The position numbers were made by a program, and so were the translations under genes. Positions 1 through 9,724 of a stretch of 32,030 bases of DNA are shown in pieces; positions within the stretch are counted from its first letter, which is position 1, and every line of letters starts with the position of its first letter. The stretch is taken from positions 1 through 32,030 of the forward strand of contig QKGI01000004.1 in assembly GCA_003250475.1 (NCBI GenBank), in the 5' to 3' direction. Under the pieces are notes generated by a model, which did no database searches, had not been told where the DNA came from, and worked only from the letters and a program-made list of their open reading frames with translations. Source of the stretch: Bacteroidota bacterium (lineage in GTDB: Bacteria > Bacteroidota > Bacteroidia > Bacteroidales > VadinHA17).

Positions 1-144
1 ACACTTGAGTTTTCATATGATGGCAAGAGATATATAACCACCGCTGCCGCATGCCCCAAGGTAAGGTATGATGAGAGTTCGTGCGACGAGCCCTGTTATT
101 ATATTTACGATAATGTTCTTGACCTGAGACTCAGGTACGAATAG
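1..144 (+). CDS. C-terminal fragment of an unknown protein, cut by the window edge
   Basis: An open frame runs from the first base to a TAG at 142-144, giving 47 codons and no start. The fragment is polar and rich in Tyr and Asp, has three Cys (one followed four residues later by another, in a CDEPC stretch) and ends in LRLRYE. I do not recognise a family. It converges on the cdaA gene, whose stop lies 15 bp away on the other strand. The length alone is weak evidence for a gene. The supporting points are the clean convergent ending and the codon use, which resembles the neighbours. Confidence 0.5.
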   Translation, partial: TLEFSYDGKRYITTAAACPKVRYDESSCDEPCYYIYDNVLDLRLRYE

Positions 145-159
145 AAGAGCTCTTCCGTT

Positions 160-930
160 TCAGATTCTCAGCGTCAGAAGAAGCTGGCGCAATTCATTAG
201 GGGTTACATCCTCCTGTATCTTACCGGCATCTGCCACAGATATTCTGCCCCTCTCCTCTGAGACTATAATCACCACGGCATCAGTCTGTTCTGTAAGTCC
301 GATACCTGCTCTGTGCCTCATTCCGAAGCGTGCCGGCAGTGATGCCTGGTCTGTTGAAGGAAGCGGACAGCGTGCAGCGAAGATCTTCCCATTCTGTATA
401 AGGACCGCTCCGTCATGCAGAGGAGAGCCCTTATAGAATATTGTCTTGAGAAGCTCATCCGTGACAAGGGCGTTCAGAAGCTCACCCCCGTCTGAGTATA
501 TGTCGAGCAGGCTTGTCCTGCCTACCGCAATGAGGGCACCGGTGCGGGACTGTGCCATGGACTCAACAGCATGAACTATCTCTTCAACGATCTGGTTGGT
601 TGTCTGATCAACAGCTCCTGATGGGAAATACCTGTCGAAGGAAAACCTGTTGCGGCTCATATACCTGTTCCCGATAGCGAGAAGAAATCGTCTGATCTCC
701 TGCTGAAAGACTATTATCAATGCAATCACTCCCACACCTATCACCTGTCCGATAATGGCACTGATGAGCTCCATATTCAGGGCTTTGACCACAAGCCAGA
801 AGAGATATACAAAAAAGATTCCAAGGAATATGCTGAACGCAGCTGTCCCCCGTATAAGACGATACAACTGGTAGAGTATGAATGCTACCATGAAGATATC
901 GATGAGGTCCAGAATATTAAATTCGAGCAT
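160..930 (-). CDS. cdaA: Diadenylate cyclase, CdaA/DacA type
   Basis: Makes cyclic di-AMP from two ATP at the inner membrane. With the ATG at 930 the protein is 256 residues. Three hydrophobic segments fill residues 1-75, followed by a short linker and a DAC (DisA_N) domain at about 105-250. The DGA signature is at 173-175, inside GSPLHDGAV, and the second signature RHRAG starts at 205. Length and architecture fit CdaA. A TTG 24 bp upstream would add eight residues, but the ATG places the first membrane helix normally and I prefer it. The gene follows folP by 27 bp (2 bp if the TTG is used), a pairing common in Bacteroidetes, so it is probably cotranscribed with it. No CdaR-like partner is visible in the window. 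Confidence 0.93.
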   Translation of the reverse strand: MLEFNILDLIDIFMVAFILYQLYRLIRGTAAFSIFLGIFFVYLFWLVVKALNMELISAIIGQVIGVGVIALIIVFQQEIRRFLLAIGNRYMSRNRFSFDRYFPSGAVDQTTNQIVEEIVHAVESMAQSRTGALIAVGRTSLLDIYSDGGELLNALVTDELLKTIFYKGSPLHDGAVLIQNGKIFAARCPLPSTDQASLPARFGMRHRAGIGLTEQTDAVVIIVSEERGRISVADAGKIQEDVTPNELRQLLLTLRI

Positions 931-956
931 AAGACAACCTGGGGTGACCGACAAAT

Positions 957-1811
957 TTACGAATATTGATCAAATAGCCTGCCTGCCGGGTAAATCTTTT
1001 CAAACAGTGTTACCACCTCCCGTGCTTCATGAACATCATGAACCCTGAGGAAGGAAGCCCCGTTTATCAAAGCTGCCATATTCAGTGCTATGGTTCCGGT
1101 AAGAGCCTCGTCAGCCGTCTTGCCTAATGTTCTCCATACCATTGATTTGCGTGACAGACCGGCCATAACCGGCAGGCCGGTAATTTGAAATTCAGATAAC
1201 CGCCTGAGTATCTCGAAATTATGAGCCGGGGTTTTACCAAAACCGAATCCGGGATCAAGGATGATATCCTTCACTCCCGCCACCCTGAGTGACTCCACCC
1301 TGGGTGCGAACCAGCCTATTATGTCTGCTACCACATCATTATATTGCGGATTCTGTTGCATGGTTTCCGGGGTTCCCTGCATGTGCATTAAAATATAGGG
1401 TACTTTCAGCCTCATTATCAGGGGGAACATCCCGGCGTCCATCTCTCCGCCGGAGATGTCGTTTATAATAGATACTCCCGCGTCGGCAACGGCTGCCTCT
1501 GCCACGGAGGCGCGATACGTATCTGCTGACAGCACTGCATCAGGGTACCTTGCCAGTATCAGCTCAGCAGCACTGCAAACCCTTTTCTTTTCAACCTCCG
1601 CAGGTACCGGCCTGGACCCGGGACGGGTGGAACAGCCTCCTATATCAAGTATATCAGCCCCGTCCTCCAGCATCTTACCGGCAACTGACAGTATCTCTTC
1701 ACCTGACGTATGTCTGCTCCCTGGATAAAATGAGTCCTCGGTGACATTTATTATGCCCATGACCTGCGGATGCGTGAGATCAATAAGCCTTCCTTTTGCA
1801 TTTATAAACAT
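957..1811 (-). CDS. folP: Dihydropteroate synthase
   Basis: Condenses 6-hydroxymethyl-7,8-dihydropterin pyrophosphate with p-aminobenzoate in folate synthesis. The 284-residue length is typical. Visible family motifs are MGIINVTEDSF at 18-28, the GGCSTRPGS loop at 58-66, DPGFGFGK in the middle, GLSRKSM near residue 218, and a C-terminal RVHDV. All belong to the TIM-barrel pterin and pABA sites. The ATG at 1811 is followed almost directly by the conserved core, so the start is well placed. It is the first gene of a folP-cdaA operon and is divergent from tmk across 167 bp. I see no clear TAnnTTTG promoter in that gap. Confidence 0.95.
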   Translation of the reverse strand: MFINAKGRLIDLTHPQVMGIINVTEDSFYPGSRHTSGEEILSVAGKMLEDGADILDIGGCSTRPGSRPVPAEVEKKRVCSAAELILARYPDAVLSADTYRASVAEAAVADAGVSIINDISGGEMDAGMFPLIMRLKVPYILMHMQGTPETMQQNPQYNDVVADIIGWFAPRVESLRVAGVKDIILDPGFGFGKTPAHNFEILRRLSEFQITGLPVMAGLSRKSMVWRTLGKTADEALTGTIALNMAALINGASFLRVHDVHEAREVVTLFEKIYPAGRLFDQYS

Positions 1812-1978
1812 AACGTGATTTTAAGTCCTCATAAAGATAAGCATTGCCTCACAATGATACTCACCCCCTCCTCCCTGTTTAAAAATCAGGAAGAAAGCGG
1901 CAGCAGGGCTTCCTATTATTGTTTATCTTTAGGACCTTTCAAAGTTAAACAGACAGGCTTACGGAGGTCAACTGAAAG

Positions 1979-2668
1979 ATGAAACTTATTGTAATTGAGG
2001 GACTCGATGGTGCAGGGAAATCAACACAGATCACGCTGCTGAAGGAGTGGTTTGCCGATAGAAAGCTACAATGCAGGTACATACACTTTCCCAGGACAGA
2101 TGCACCCTATTTCGGTGAACTTGTTGCCAGGTTCCTGAGGGGTGAGTTCGGAGATATAAACCATGTCGATCCCTACCTTGTAGCGATGCTTTATGCCGGT
2201 GACAGGAAAGACGCCGCCTGCATGATAGAAACATGGCTACGAGAGAAATACTTCGTTATTCTTGACCGTTATACTTACTCAAACATCGCCTATCAGTGCG
2301 CCAAGATGAATTCGGAAGCTGAATCCGCGAAGCTTGGTGAGTGGATACTCAGACTCGAGTTCGAACATTTTAACATACCGAAGCCGGATATCAACATCTT
2401 CCTTGATGTTCCGTTCCGGTTCACGGAAGAAAAACTGGGAAACCAGCGCCAGGGTGATGACAGGACATACCTTATGGGAAACCGTGACATACATGAAAGC
2501 AGTCTCGCATTTCAAAAAAGGGTCCGGGATGTATATGCATGGGTTGCTGATAAAGATGAAAGCCTGCAGGTGATACAGTGTTATAATGAAGTATCTGAGA
2601 TGCTTTCACCCGAGGAAGTCTTCAGCAGAATACTTGACAAACTAAAAGAGAAAAAAATTCTCATATGA
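1979..2668 (+). CDS. tmk: Thymidylate kinase-like protein
   Basis: Predicted to phosphorylate dTMP to dTDP in the cytoplasm. The 229 residues begin with a Walker A loop GLDGAGKST at 8-16. The DRY motif at 96-98 is followed by TYSNIAYQ, as in TMP kinases, and a basic lid segment with R-Q-G-D-D-R lies near residues 153-158. It is somewhat longer than the usual 200-215 residues and its lid is atypical, so it may be the divergent second thymidylate kinase type seen in Bacteroidetes. A GGAGG at 1963-1967 sits 11 bp before the ATG. It is the first gene of the tmk to 9181 operon and overlaps the next gene by ATGA. Confidence 0.88.
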   Translation: MKLIVIEGLDGAGKSTQITLLKEWFADRKLQCRYIHFPRTDAPYFGELVARFLRGEFGDINHVDPYLVAMLYAGDRKDAACMIETWLREKYFVILDRYTYSNIAYQCAKMNSEAESAKLGEWILRLEFEHFNIPKPDINIFLDVPFRFTEEKLGNQRQGDDRTYLMGNRDIHESSLAFQKRVRDVYAWVADKDESLQVIQCYNEVSEMLSPEEVFSRILDKLKEKKILI

Positions 2669-3906
2669 AACTACTGACACAAACCGCCAGGATACTAACA
2701 GGCCTGCTCTTTGTCTTTTCCGGATTTGTAAAAGGGATTGACCCCCTCGGCACTGCCTTCAAATTAGAGGATTACTTCACTGCCTTCAGTATTGGTTTCC
2801 TTGACGACCTGGCCCTGCCCCTGGCAATCCTGCTTTGCCTCGTGGAATTTGTTACAGGAATGATGCTACTTACAGGGTCTATGGTGAAACTGTCATCATG
2901 GATGGCAGCGCTTTTTATGGCCTTTTTTACACCGCTTACCCTTATACTTGCTCTCTTCAACCCGGTGTCCGACTGTGGCTGTTTCGGTGACGCCATACAC
3001 CTTACCAACTGGCAGACCTTCCTGAAAAACGTGGTCATCACCTTGTTGGTGGTGTTTGTCTTTATCCGGAAAGATGACAGCAGAGGAAGCCTGTCTGTCA
3101 AAGCCGGGATGAACTTTACTCTTGCCTTTGTTTTTCTTTTCCTGCTCTTTATGAGATATAACCTGGCTTATCTGCCGGTAATTGATTTCAGACCCTACAA
3201 AGTCGGGACAAATCTTGCAGAGGCCATGACTGTACCTCCCGATGCAACACCAGATAAGTACGACATAAGGTTTATCTATGAGAAGGACGGGAACCAGAAA
3301 GAATTTACACTTAATGATTATCCTGCGGATGACACTTCATGGAAATTCATAGACCAGAAATCGGTGCTGATCTCAAAAGGATATGTGCCGCCAATCCATG
3401 ATTTCGCACTTATGACCGGTGTTGGGGTTGACATGACTGATCATGTTACCCGGCAGCAGGGCGACGTTTTGCTTATGATTGCCAGGCGCCTTGGGAAGTC
3501 AGACAGGGAGGGACTGAAAAAGGGCTATGATCTGGGTATCGAGCTTCAGAAGAGAGGCACCGGTTTCTACATACTGACAGCCAGCACACCGGAAGAGGCC
3601 GGTATGCTTGTCAAGGGTTTCGACGCACTCTTCGCAGACGAGACGACACTTAAAACGGTGATAAGATCAAATCCCGGTTTTGTACTGCTTCATAACGGTA
3701 CGGTGGCAGCCAAATGGTCTTACCATAATCTCCCGGCCAGCCAGGCCTTCACAGGTGACCTTAATGCACTCGCTCTGGGCAGCCAGCTTGCATTGAGGAA
3801 CAGGCTTATAATTATTATCTCGGTCATCATTGTGCTGCTGGCTGTCTCACTAAGTCTTCCCGCCAGGTTTGGATATATTCATAAGGATCAGAAAAATCAA
3901 CTTTAA
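2665..3906 (+). CDS. DoxX/MauE-like membrane protein with a redoxin-like tail (BT_3928 type)
   Basis: A 413-residue inner-membrane protein. Four hydrophobic segments lie in residues 8-155, with the MauE/DoxX-family motif DCGCFGD at 103-109 (Cys104 and Cys106). A fifth segment near 145-165 leads to a soluble domain at about 175-375, and a last membrane helix lies at 380-402. The soluble part has a thioredoxin-fold look (a NPGFVLLHNGTVAAKW strand pair near its end) but contains no Cys, so it cannot itself do CxxC chemistry. MauE/DoxX proteins are associated with envelope disulfide and redox functions; the exact role of this family is not known to me. It overlaps tmk by 4 bp and precedes tpiA by 15 bp, an order I recall from other Bacteroidales. 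Confidence 0.82.
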   Translation: MKLLTQTARILTGLLFVFSGFVKGIDPLGTAFKLEDYFTAFSIGFLDDLALPLAILLCLVEFVTGMMLLTGSMVKLSSWMAALFMAFFTPLTLILALFNPVSDCGCFGDAIHLTNWQTFLKNVVITLLVVFVFIRKDDSRGSLSVKAGMNFTLAFVFLFLLFMRYNLAYLPVIDFRPYKVGTNLAEAMTVPPDATPDKYDIRFIYEKDGNQKEFTLNDYPADDTSWKFIDQKSVLISKGYVPPIHDFALMTGVGVDMTDHVTRQQGDVLLMIARRLGKSDREGLKKGYDLGIELQKRGTGFYILTASTPEEAGMLVKGFDALFADETTLKTVIRSNPGFVLLHNGTVAAKWSYHNLPASQAFTGDLNALALGSQLALRNRLIIIISVIIVLLAVSLSLPARFGYIHKDQKNQL

Positions 3907-3921
3907 CCAATAAATATTACG

Positions 3922-4680
3922 ATGAGAAAGAAAATTGTTGCAGGGAACTGGAAAATGAACATGGAATTAAGCGAGGGAGTAGCCCTTGCCACAGGTATAA
4001 ACAAATATTTCAAATCCGAACCTTTGAAAGAAAAGGAGGCCATACTCTGTACCCCCTTCATACACCTTGGCATTGTCAGTACACTTCTGAATGCACCCGG
4101 TGTGACTGCCGGAGCACAGAACTGCAGTGAACACAAGTCGGGTGCCTATACCGGCGAAGTGTCGGCGGCGATGATAAGAAGCACAGGTGCTTCAACCGTC
4201 ATAATAGGGCATTCCGAGCGACGCTCCTATTATCATGAGGATGACATGCTGCTGGCTGCCAAGACTGCTGAAGCGTTACGTAACAACCTGCGGGTCATAT
4301 TCTGCTGTGGTGAGGTACTCTCTGAGAGAGAAGACAATAATCACTTTGCTGTGGTAAAGAGACAACTGGAAAAGGGTATTTTCGTTCTCCCTGAAGAGGA
4401 ATTCAGGAAATGTATTATAGCCTATGAACCTGTCTGGGCCATCGGCACAGGCGTCACTGCCACTCCGGCACAGGCACAGGAAATGCACCACTTCATACGT
4501 GAACTCGTTGCCGGTAAGTATGGTAAAAATGTGGCTGACGATACTACAATCCTTTATGGCGGAAGCTGCAAAGCATCAAATGCTGCCGAGCTTTTTGCCA
4601 ACCCTGACGTCGACGGTGGCCTTATAGGCGGGGCATCCCTGTCAAGAGAGGAATTCTGTAATATTGTCAATGCCCTCTGA
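3922..4680 (+). CDS. tpiA: Triosephosphate isomerase
   Basis: Interconverts dihydroxyacetone phosphate and glyceraldehyde 3-phosphate in glycolysis. The 252 residues have the standard length. The N-terminal GNWKMN gives Asn9 and Lys11, the electrophilic His97 lies in IIGHSERR, the catalytic base Glu169 lies in AYEPVWAIGTG, and the phosphate-binding YGGS and GGAS loops are near the C-terminus. All catalytic residues are present. It sits third in the operon, 15 bp after the DoxX-like gene and 7 bp before the long exported protein. Confidence 0.97.
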   Translation: MRKKIVAGNWKMNMELSEGVALATGINKYFKSEPLKEKEAILCTPFIHLGIVSTLLNAPGVTAGAQNCSEHKSGAYTGEVSAAMIRSTGASTVIIGHSERRSYYHEDDMLLAAKTAEALRNNLRVIFCCGEVLSEREDNNHFAVVKRQLEKGIFVLPEEEFRKCIIAYEPVWAIGTGVTATPAQAQEMHHFIRELVAGKYGKNVADDTTILYGGSCKASNAAELFANPDVDGGLIGGASLSREEFCNIVNAL

Positions 4681-4687
4681 TTAAGGA

Positions 4688-7600
4688 ATGAAGAAGGTCA
4701 TCTTCACTCTTCTGGCACTATCAGTACTGTCAGGTGCCCTGACAGGCCAGGTTCCCGTTCAGTTCTCAGGTGACACGGCGAAATTCACCTCTGAGCTGAC
4801 GGAATTCATGGGTACTCTGGTCAGCAAGCCGGGAAAAGTTGAACTTGATCTCTTCAATGCCTTTTATGACAGTACATGTTATTCACCTGACGTCAAATAC
4901 AGGATAATAAATGTGGCCAGCCAGCTGAAAGACCGCAAGCTGAGCCAGATCCCGGGTTTTCTTTTATATATGCGGACCCTCACTGATTTCATTAAGACCG
5001 GGCAAAAGCATAACGAGATCACTGCCTGGCTGGACGGTCTCAGTGAAATGGCCTTTGATCCGCGTTTTCCGAATGCCTCGGTTGAGAAATTTATCGAGGT
5101 GACCGGCCAGCTCCTGATAGACAACACAATCTTTTCTGCAGGATCGGTAAGATGGAAGGCCAGAGAGGGCAATGTAGAATTTGTCAGGGATACGGTCCTG
5201 AAGATTGAAATCAGGGCTGTTACCCTGACAGCCTACCTGGGTAAAGACAGTACCAATATATATGATTTCACCGGTACATATTTCCCTGACAGCTTTCTGT
5301 TGCATTGCAGGGAGGGGAAGGTTACGTGGGAGAAAGCAGGTTATGACCCATCGGAAGTCTTTGCCAGTGTCAAAGACTTTGACATAGACGTTACGAGAAG
5401 CGAGTACACATGTGACTCTTCCCTGCTGACCCATCCGACCTATTTCAAGAACCCAACTGCAGGCAGGCTCACTGACAGGGCAGTGAATATCGTCTCTCCG
5501 GAAAAAGCCTCTATGCCGCGCTTTGAAACATATGAAACAAGGTTTTACATCGATGACATATATAAAGGAGTCGATTATGAAGGAGGCCTGACCCTTGAAG
5601 GGGCTATCGTCCGTGGCACAGGCACCAACTGGTTTCCGGCCAGCGTCAGACTGTACAGGAATGACACTCTTGCTGTCAGGCTTACATCAAGAAACTTTAT
5701 TCTGTCACAGAAGACGATAAGCAGTTATGAAGCCGCCGCTACACTCTACCTGGGAGCTGATTCCGTATATCATTCCAACCTGGGGTTCTCATACAATACG
5801 GACACCAGGGAGGTAAGCATGTTCCGTACCACAAGCCCCCTTTCAAGAAGTCCGTATTCCGATACCTATCATAATATGGACCTCTATTTTGAACATCTGT
5901 CATGGGATATGGACAAGCCTTTCATTATCATGTCACGTACAAGGGGTTCATCAATAGGATCTGCCAGGTTTGAGTCAGTCTCATTCTATAACGAGGCGAA
6001 CTTCTTCAGACTCATGCGCCTGGATGATATTCATCCCCTTTACCGTGTGAGAGACTATGCCAGGGCTTACGGTTCTGACGTCTTCCCCGTTGAGGGCTTC
6101 GCCAAATGGATGCGGATGCCGCTGGAACAAGCGACAGCAATGTGCATTGAATTATCCAATAACGGATTCCTCTTTTATGACAGAAACTACAATGAGGTGA
6201 CGATCAAGCCTAAAGTCGACGATTACATTGCCTCCTTTGCCAAGAAAAAGGATTATGATGCCATAACCATTTCAAGTGAGACCAGGGACCAGGAAGAAAA
6301 TGCCATCCTTGACCTGAAAAATAACGACCTTAACATATGGGGAGTAAGAGTTGTCTCACTGAGCGATTCACAGAATGTAGCAATCAGACCTTACGGAGGG
6401 CACCTCGTTGTCAAAAAAAACAGGTCGATAGCATTCGACGGTATAGTACAGGCCGGACTCTTTACCATCTACGGCAGAAAATTCCTGTTTAATTATGACA
6501 GTTTTAATATTAAGCTTGAGAAAATCGACTCCATTAAGATTGCCGTTGAGACTGATGAGAGGGATGCCTTCGGACGGCCTGTCATCAAACGTATTGACAA
6601 CCTGATTGAACTGGCAACTGCCGAACTGGATATTGATGACAGAAGGAACAAATCCGGACTGAAGAGTCTGAAACAATATCCGATCATCAATTCAACAACG
6701 GAATCATACATCTTTTATGATGAGATCAATGATCTTGACGGAGTATATCCAAGAGAGAGCTTCTATTTCAAACTTGATCCGTTCACCTATACAAACATAG
6801 ATCACTACACAAATGCTGAAATGGCACTTGCAGGTGAGTTTGTTGGTGGAGGAGTGATGGAGCCTATGCGTCAGACCCTCACCATACAACCTGACACCTC
6901 ACTCGGATTTGCCATGACAATCCCGGCGGAAGGCATACCTGTATACGGAGGTCGTGGCACTCTTTACAATCACCTGAGTATGAGCAACTCAGGACTGATA
7001 GGCAGTGGCAGTGTCGATCATCTGACCGCGACAGCAGTATCAGACACCTTCCGGTTCTTCCCTGATTATATGTTTACCAGGGCACGGAGTTTCAATATGA
7101 AAGCTGACACATTGAGCCGGTTCCCGGTGCTCAGCTCTGAAGACGTTGACATACAATGGCTCACTGACAAAGACGAATGGTATGCCGTAAACAGTGAGGG
7201 TAAAGACTTCCGTATGTATGCCAACGGAACAACAATGGAAGGCACCCTGATACTCAAGCCTGATTTGCTCGAAGGAAAGGGAGAAGTGAACACCGACGAA
7301 GCACGGATCACCTCGGAAACATTCTCATTTGGATCTGTCACTGTTGATGCAGACACCTCAGACTATTATCTTAAGGCTCTGAGGGGCAATGGCTACGGTT
7401 TTGTTGCAAGCAATGCCAACACGCACGTCGATTTCGTTCAACAGCGTACCTCATTCAGCCTTAACACCGATTCGTCGTTTGTAGTGTTCCCGGAGATTGA
7501 ATATATCTCCAAGATGACAAACTTTTCTTATGACATGAATACCAAGATCCTTGACATGTCACAAAAAGGCAGGGAGGCGATACCTCTGATGCCGCCTGAA

Positions 7601-9181
7601 CAGCTTCTCACCGTACATCCCGGTATGGAGGAGAAAGCTACCTTCCTGTCGACAAACAACATGAAGGATACAGTCAAATTCCAGTCCGGTTCTGCCTCAT
7701 ATTTCCTGCAGGATGAATATGTCATGGTCAGGGATGTTAACTACGTCCCGGTGGCCGATGCACTTATCCAGCCTGGCCAAGGGGTATTGTACATCACCAG
7801 GGGGGCAGGAATAAGAGAGACAGACAGTGCCATCGTGGCAATAAACAACAAACACCTTATTCATTCGGCCAGGATAAATATTGAGAGCAGTGCCAGTTAC
7901 TACGGGTCAGGCAAGTATGATTATGTTGATGAGTCAGGCAACAGCCAGGTAATCCAGTTCCAGGAGATAAAGGTTGATACAATGGCTACAAGGGCCAGTG
8001 GCTATATACCTGACAAGCAACACTTCACCCTCAGTCCGGCATTTACATTCTCAGGAGATGTTTCATTGCTGGCTGCAAATGACCACCTGATATTCACAGG
8101 TACAGCAGGGATAGTCACCGATTGTGCCAACATAAATAACAGGCCGGTAAAATTCAGTGCCGCCATAGACCCTGAGAATGTGCTGATACCTGTTAATGAC
8201 AAACCTCGCGACAGTGATGATAACCTCCTTTTTTCAGGCACATTCATAACCCTGGACGCTGAAGGCGTTTATGGTACATTCCTCTCTGAGAGGAAGACAT
8301 GGAGCGACAATCCGCTGCTCAATGCCCAGGGTTATCTGTTCCATGACAGGGGCTCGGGAACATACCGGATAGCGTCACTTGAGAAATTGTCTGACCTCAC
8401 CATGCAGGGTAATATGGTGAGCTTTGACAGGAATATGTGCATCCTGGAGAGCGAAGGAGTGATCAACTTCGGCGTCAACTATGACCTTTTGAAACTAAAA
8501 AGTGCGGGTTTCGTGGTACATAAAACAGACTCGTCAAAAGTAACCATCAAGTCGCTCCTCAGCTTCTCATTTCATTTTAATCAGGAGGCTCTTAAGGTTA
8601 TGGCGGACGACATAAGGTCGATACCTACGCTTAAAGTAGTGAACCTCTCTTCCGATTTTAACTCAAAGGCCATGCGCAACCTCCTCGGGGTGGATGCTGC
8701 CAGGACCCTTAATGAAGAACTTCAGTTGTTCGGTGTGGTGCGCTCCTTGCCCAGGGAGTTCTCCTCCCAGCTGCTGCTGAATGATGTAACCCTTGTATGG
8801 AACCCAAATACCATGTCATTCATCTCTGAGGGTAAGATCGGGATAGGCTTTATCGGGGAGAATCCCATGAACATCTATGTTGACGGATGGGTGGAGCTTC
8901 AACGTAAAAGGTCCGGAGACCTTCTCGATATTTACCTGAAGGCAGATAATAATGTTTGGTACTGGTTCTCATACTTCAGAGGCATCCTCATGAGCTATTC
9001 GTCAAACCTTACCTACAATGACCTTCTCAGCAACACCAAGGACAAGCTCAGGAAAGATCCCGAATCTAATTCCAGGGTCAGTTACGAATATATGCTCGGA
9101 CTGCCTGACAGACTTCAAAGGTTTATCAGGAGAATGGATGGTAGTGCTTCAGCCCTCGATCAGATGAACGAAAATTACTAG
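4688..9181 (+). CDS. Very large exported protein of unknown function (1497 aa)
   Basis: The product starts with a typical signal peptide (MKKVIFTLLALSVLSG, likely cleavage near residue 20) and has no further membrane helix and no lipobox. The rest is a long beta-rich chain with alternating polar and hydrophobic strands and many Asp, Ser, Thr and Tyr, without an obvious perfect repeat. Around residues 455-515 there is a short helical stretch that looks like a winged helix. It is followed by a strand-rich stretch around FDGIVQAGLFTIYGRKFLF; similar phrases recur through the protein and recall OstA/LptA-like or filamentous beta-solenoid architecture. That is an inference from the pattern only. 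I do not recognise a named family. It is the last gene of the tmk operon, and its TAG shares the palindromic CTAG with the stop of the convergent phosphodiesterase gene. Confidence 0.85.
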   Translation: MKKVIFTLLALSVLSGALTGQVPVQFSGDTAKFTSELTEFMGTLVSKPGKVELDLFNAFYDSTCYSPDVKYRIINVASQLKDRKLSQIPGFLLYMRTLTDFIKTGQKHNEITAWLDGLSEMAFDPRFPNASVEKFIEVTGQLLIDNTIFSAGSVRWKAREGNVEFVRDTVLKIEIRAVTLTAYLGKDSTNIYDFTGTYFPDSFLLHCREGKVTWEKAGYDPSEVFASVKDFDIDVTRSEYTCDSSLLTHPTYFKNPTAGRLTDRAVNIVSPEKASMPRFETYETRFYIDDIYKGVDYEGGLTLEGAIVRGTGTNWFPASVRLYRNDTLAVRLTSRNFILSQKTISSYEAAATLYLGADSVYHSNLGFSYNTDTREVSMFRTTSPLSRSPYSDTYHNMDLYFEHLSWDMDKPFIIMSRTRGSSIGSARFESVSFYNEANFFRLMRLDDIHPLYRVRDYARAYGSDVFPVEGFAKWMRMPLEQATAMCIELSNNGFLFYDRNYNEVTIKPKVDDYIASFAKKKDYDAITISSETRDQEENAILDLKNNDLNIWGVRVVSLSDSQNVAIRPYGGHLVVKKNRSIAFDGIVQAGLFTIYGRKFLFNYDSFNIKLEKIDSIKIAVETDERDAFGRPVIKRIDNLIELATAELDIDDRRNKSGLKSLKQYPIINSTTESYIFYDEINDLDGVYPRESFYFKLDPFTYTNIDHYTNAEMALAGEFVGGGVMEPMRQTLTIQPDTSLGFAMTIPAEGIPVYGGRGTLYNHLSMSNSGLIGSGSVDHLTATAVSDTFRFFPDYMFTRARSFNMKADTLSRFPVLSSEDVDIQWLTDKDEWYAVNSEGKDFRMYANGTTMEGTLILKPDLLEGKGEVNTDEARITSETFSFGSVTVDADTSDYYLKALRGNGYGFVASNANTHVDFVQQRTSFSLNTDSSFVVFPEIEYISKMTNFSYDMNTKILDMSQKGREAIPLMPPEQLLTVHPGMEEKATFLSTNNMKDTVKFQSGSASYFLQDEYVMVRDVNYVPVADALIQPGQGVLYITRGAGIRETDSAIVAINNKHLIHSARINIESSASYYGSGKYDYVDESGNSQVIQFQEIKVDTMATRASGYIPDKQHFTLSPAFTFSGDVSLLAANDHLIFTGTAGIVTDCANINNRPVKFSAAIDPENVLIPVNDKPRDSDDNLLFSGTFITLDAEGVYGTFLSERKTWSDNPLLNAQGYLFHDRGSGTYRIASLEKLSDLTMQGNMVSFDRNMCILESEGVINFGVNYDLLKLKSAGFVVHKTDSSKVTIKSLLSFSFHFNQEALKVMADDIRSIPTLKVVNLSSDFNSKAMRNLLGVDAARTLNEELQLFGVVRSLPREFSSQLLLNDVTLVWNPNTMSFISEGKIGIGFIGENPMNIYVDGWVELQRKRSGDLLDIYLKADNNVWYWFSYFRGILMSYSSNLTYNDLLSNTKDKLRKDPESNSRVSYEYMLGLPDRLQRFIRRMDGSASALDQMNENY

Positions 9182-9687
9182 TCTCTGTCAGTCCTCCCCC
9201 GCTGACGGAACTCGATCACCTCCATGTCGCTGATATTGTCAGCATTAACATCAAAACGAAGAAGGGTCATGACCCTGTGTATCCCCGTCCGGCCGGCCGA
9301 TCCCGGATTTATACACAGCATATTGTGTTTCCTGTCGTATTCAACCCTGACAATATGTGAGTGTCCGCAAACGAAAATATCAGGCTTCAACCTCTGTATC
9401 AGTTCAAGGGCACGCGGTGAATAGCGGCCCGGATAGCCTCCTATGTGAATCATCAGTACATTCTTGTTACCTGCCATGAAGAACAGATACTCCTTTGTTG
9501 CACTTCTGACCCTGAAATCATCTATATTGCCCCAAACGGCCCTGAGAGGCTTGAAAGTCTCAAGCTCTGTTATTACATCAATATTACCGGCATCACCGGC
9601 ATGCCATATCTCGTCAACACCGGCAAAATGCTCATAAACAGCAGGATCAACCCACCCGTGCGTGTCTGAGATTACTCCAATAGTCAT
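9178..9687 (-). CDS. YfcE/MJ0936-type metallophosphoesterase
   Basis: A 169-residue calcineurin-like phosphoesterase. All dimetal-centre motifs are present: SDTHG with Asp8 and His10, HAGD with Asp32, WGNID with Asn54, an isolated His81 (MIHIGG), and CGHSH with His109 and His111. This matches the small YfcE/MJ0936 phosphodiesterases, which hydrolyse model phosphodiesters such as bis-pNPP; the natural substrate is usually unknown. The ATG at 9687 begins with MTIGVISDTHG, the normal family start. It converges with the 1497-residue gene (stops overlap) and is divergent from rsmE across about 60 bp. Confidence 0.93.
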   Translation of the reverse strand: MTIGVISDTHGWVDPAVYEHFAGVDEIWHAGDAGNIDVITELETFKPLRAVWGNIDDFRVRSATKEYLFFMAGNKNVLMIHIGGYPGRYSPRALELIQRLKPDIFVCGHSHIVRVEYDRKHNMLCINPGSAGRTGIHRVMTLLRFDVNADNISDMEVIEFRQRGRTDRD

Positions 9688-9724
9688 TACCTGTAAGAAT
9701 TATTAATACGAATGCTAAAATCAA

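Noticed and set aside
4964-5434. 156-codon frame antisense to the start of the 1497-residue gene
   Set aside because: The sense frame is continuous for 1497 codons with a good signal peptide; the antisense frame has no ribosome site and no recognisable domain.
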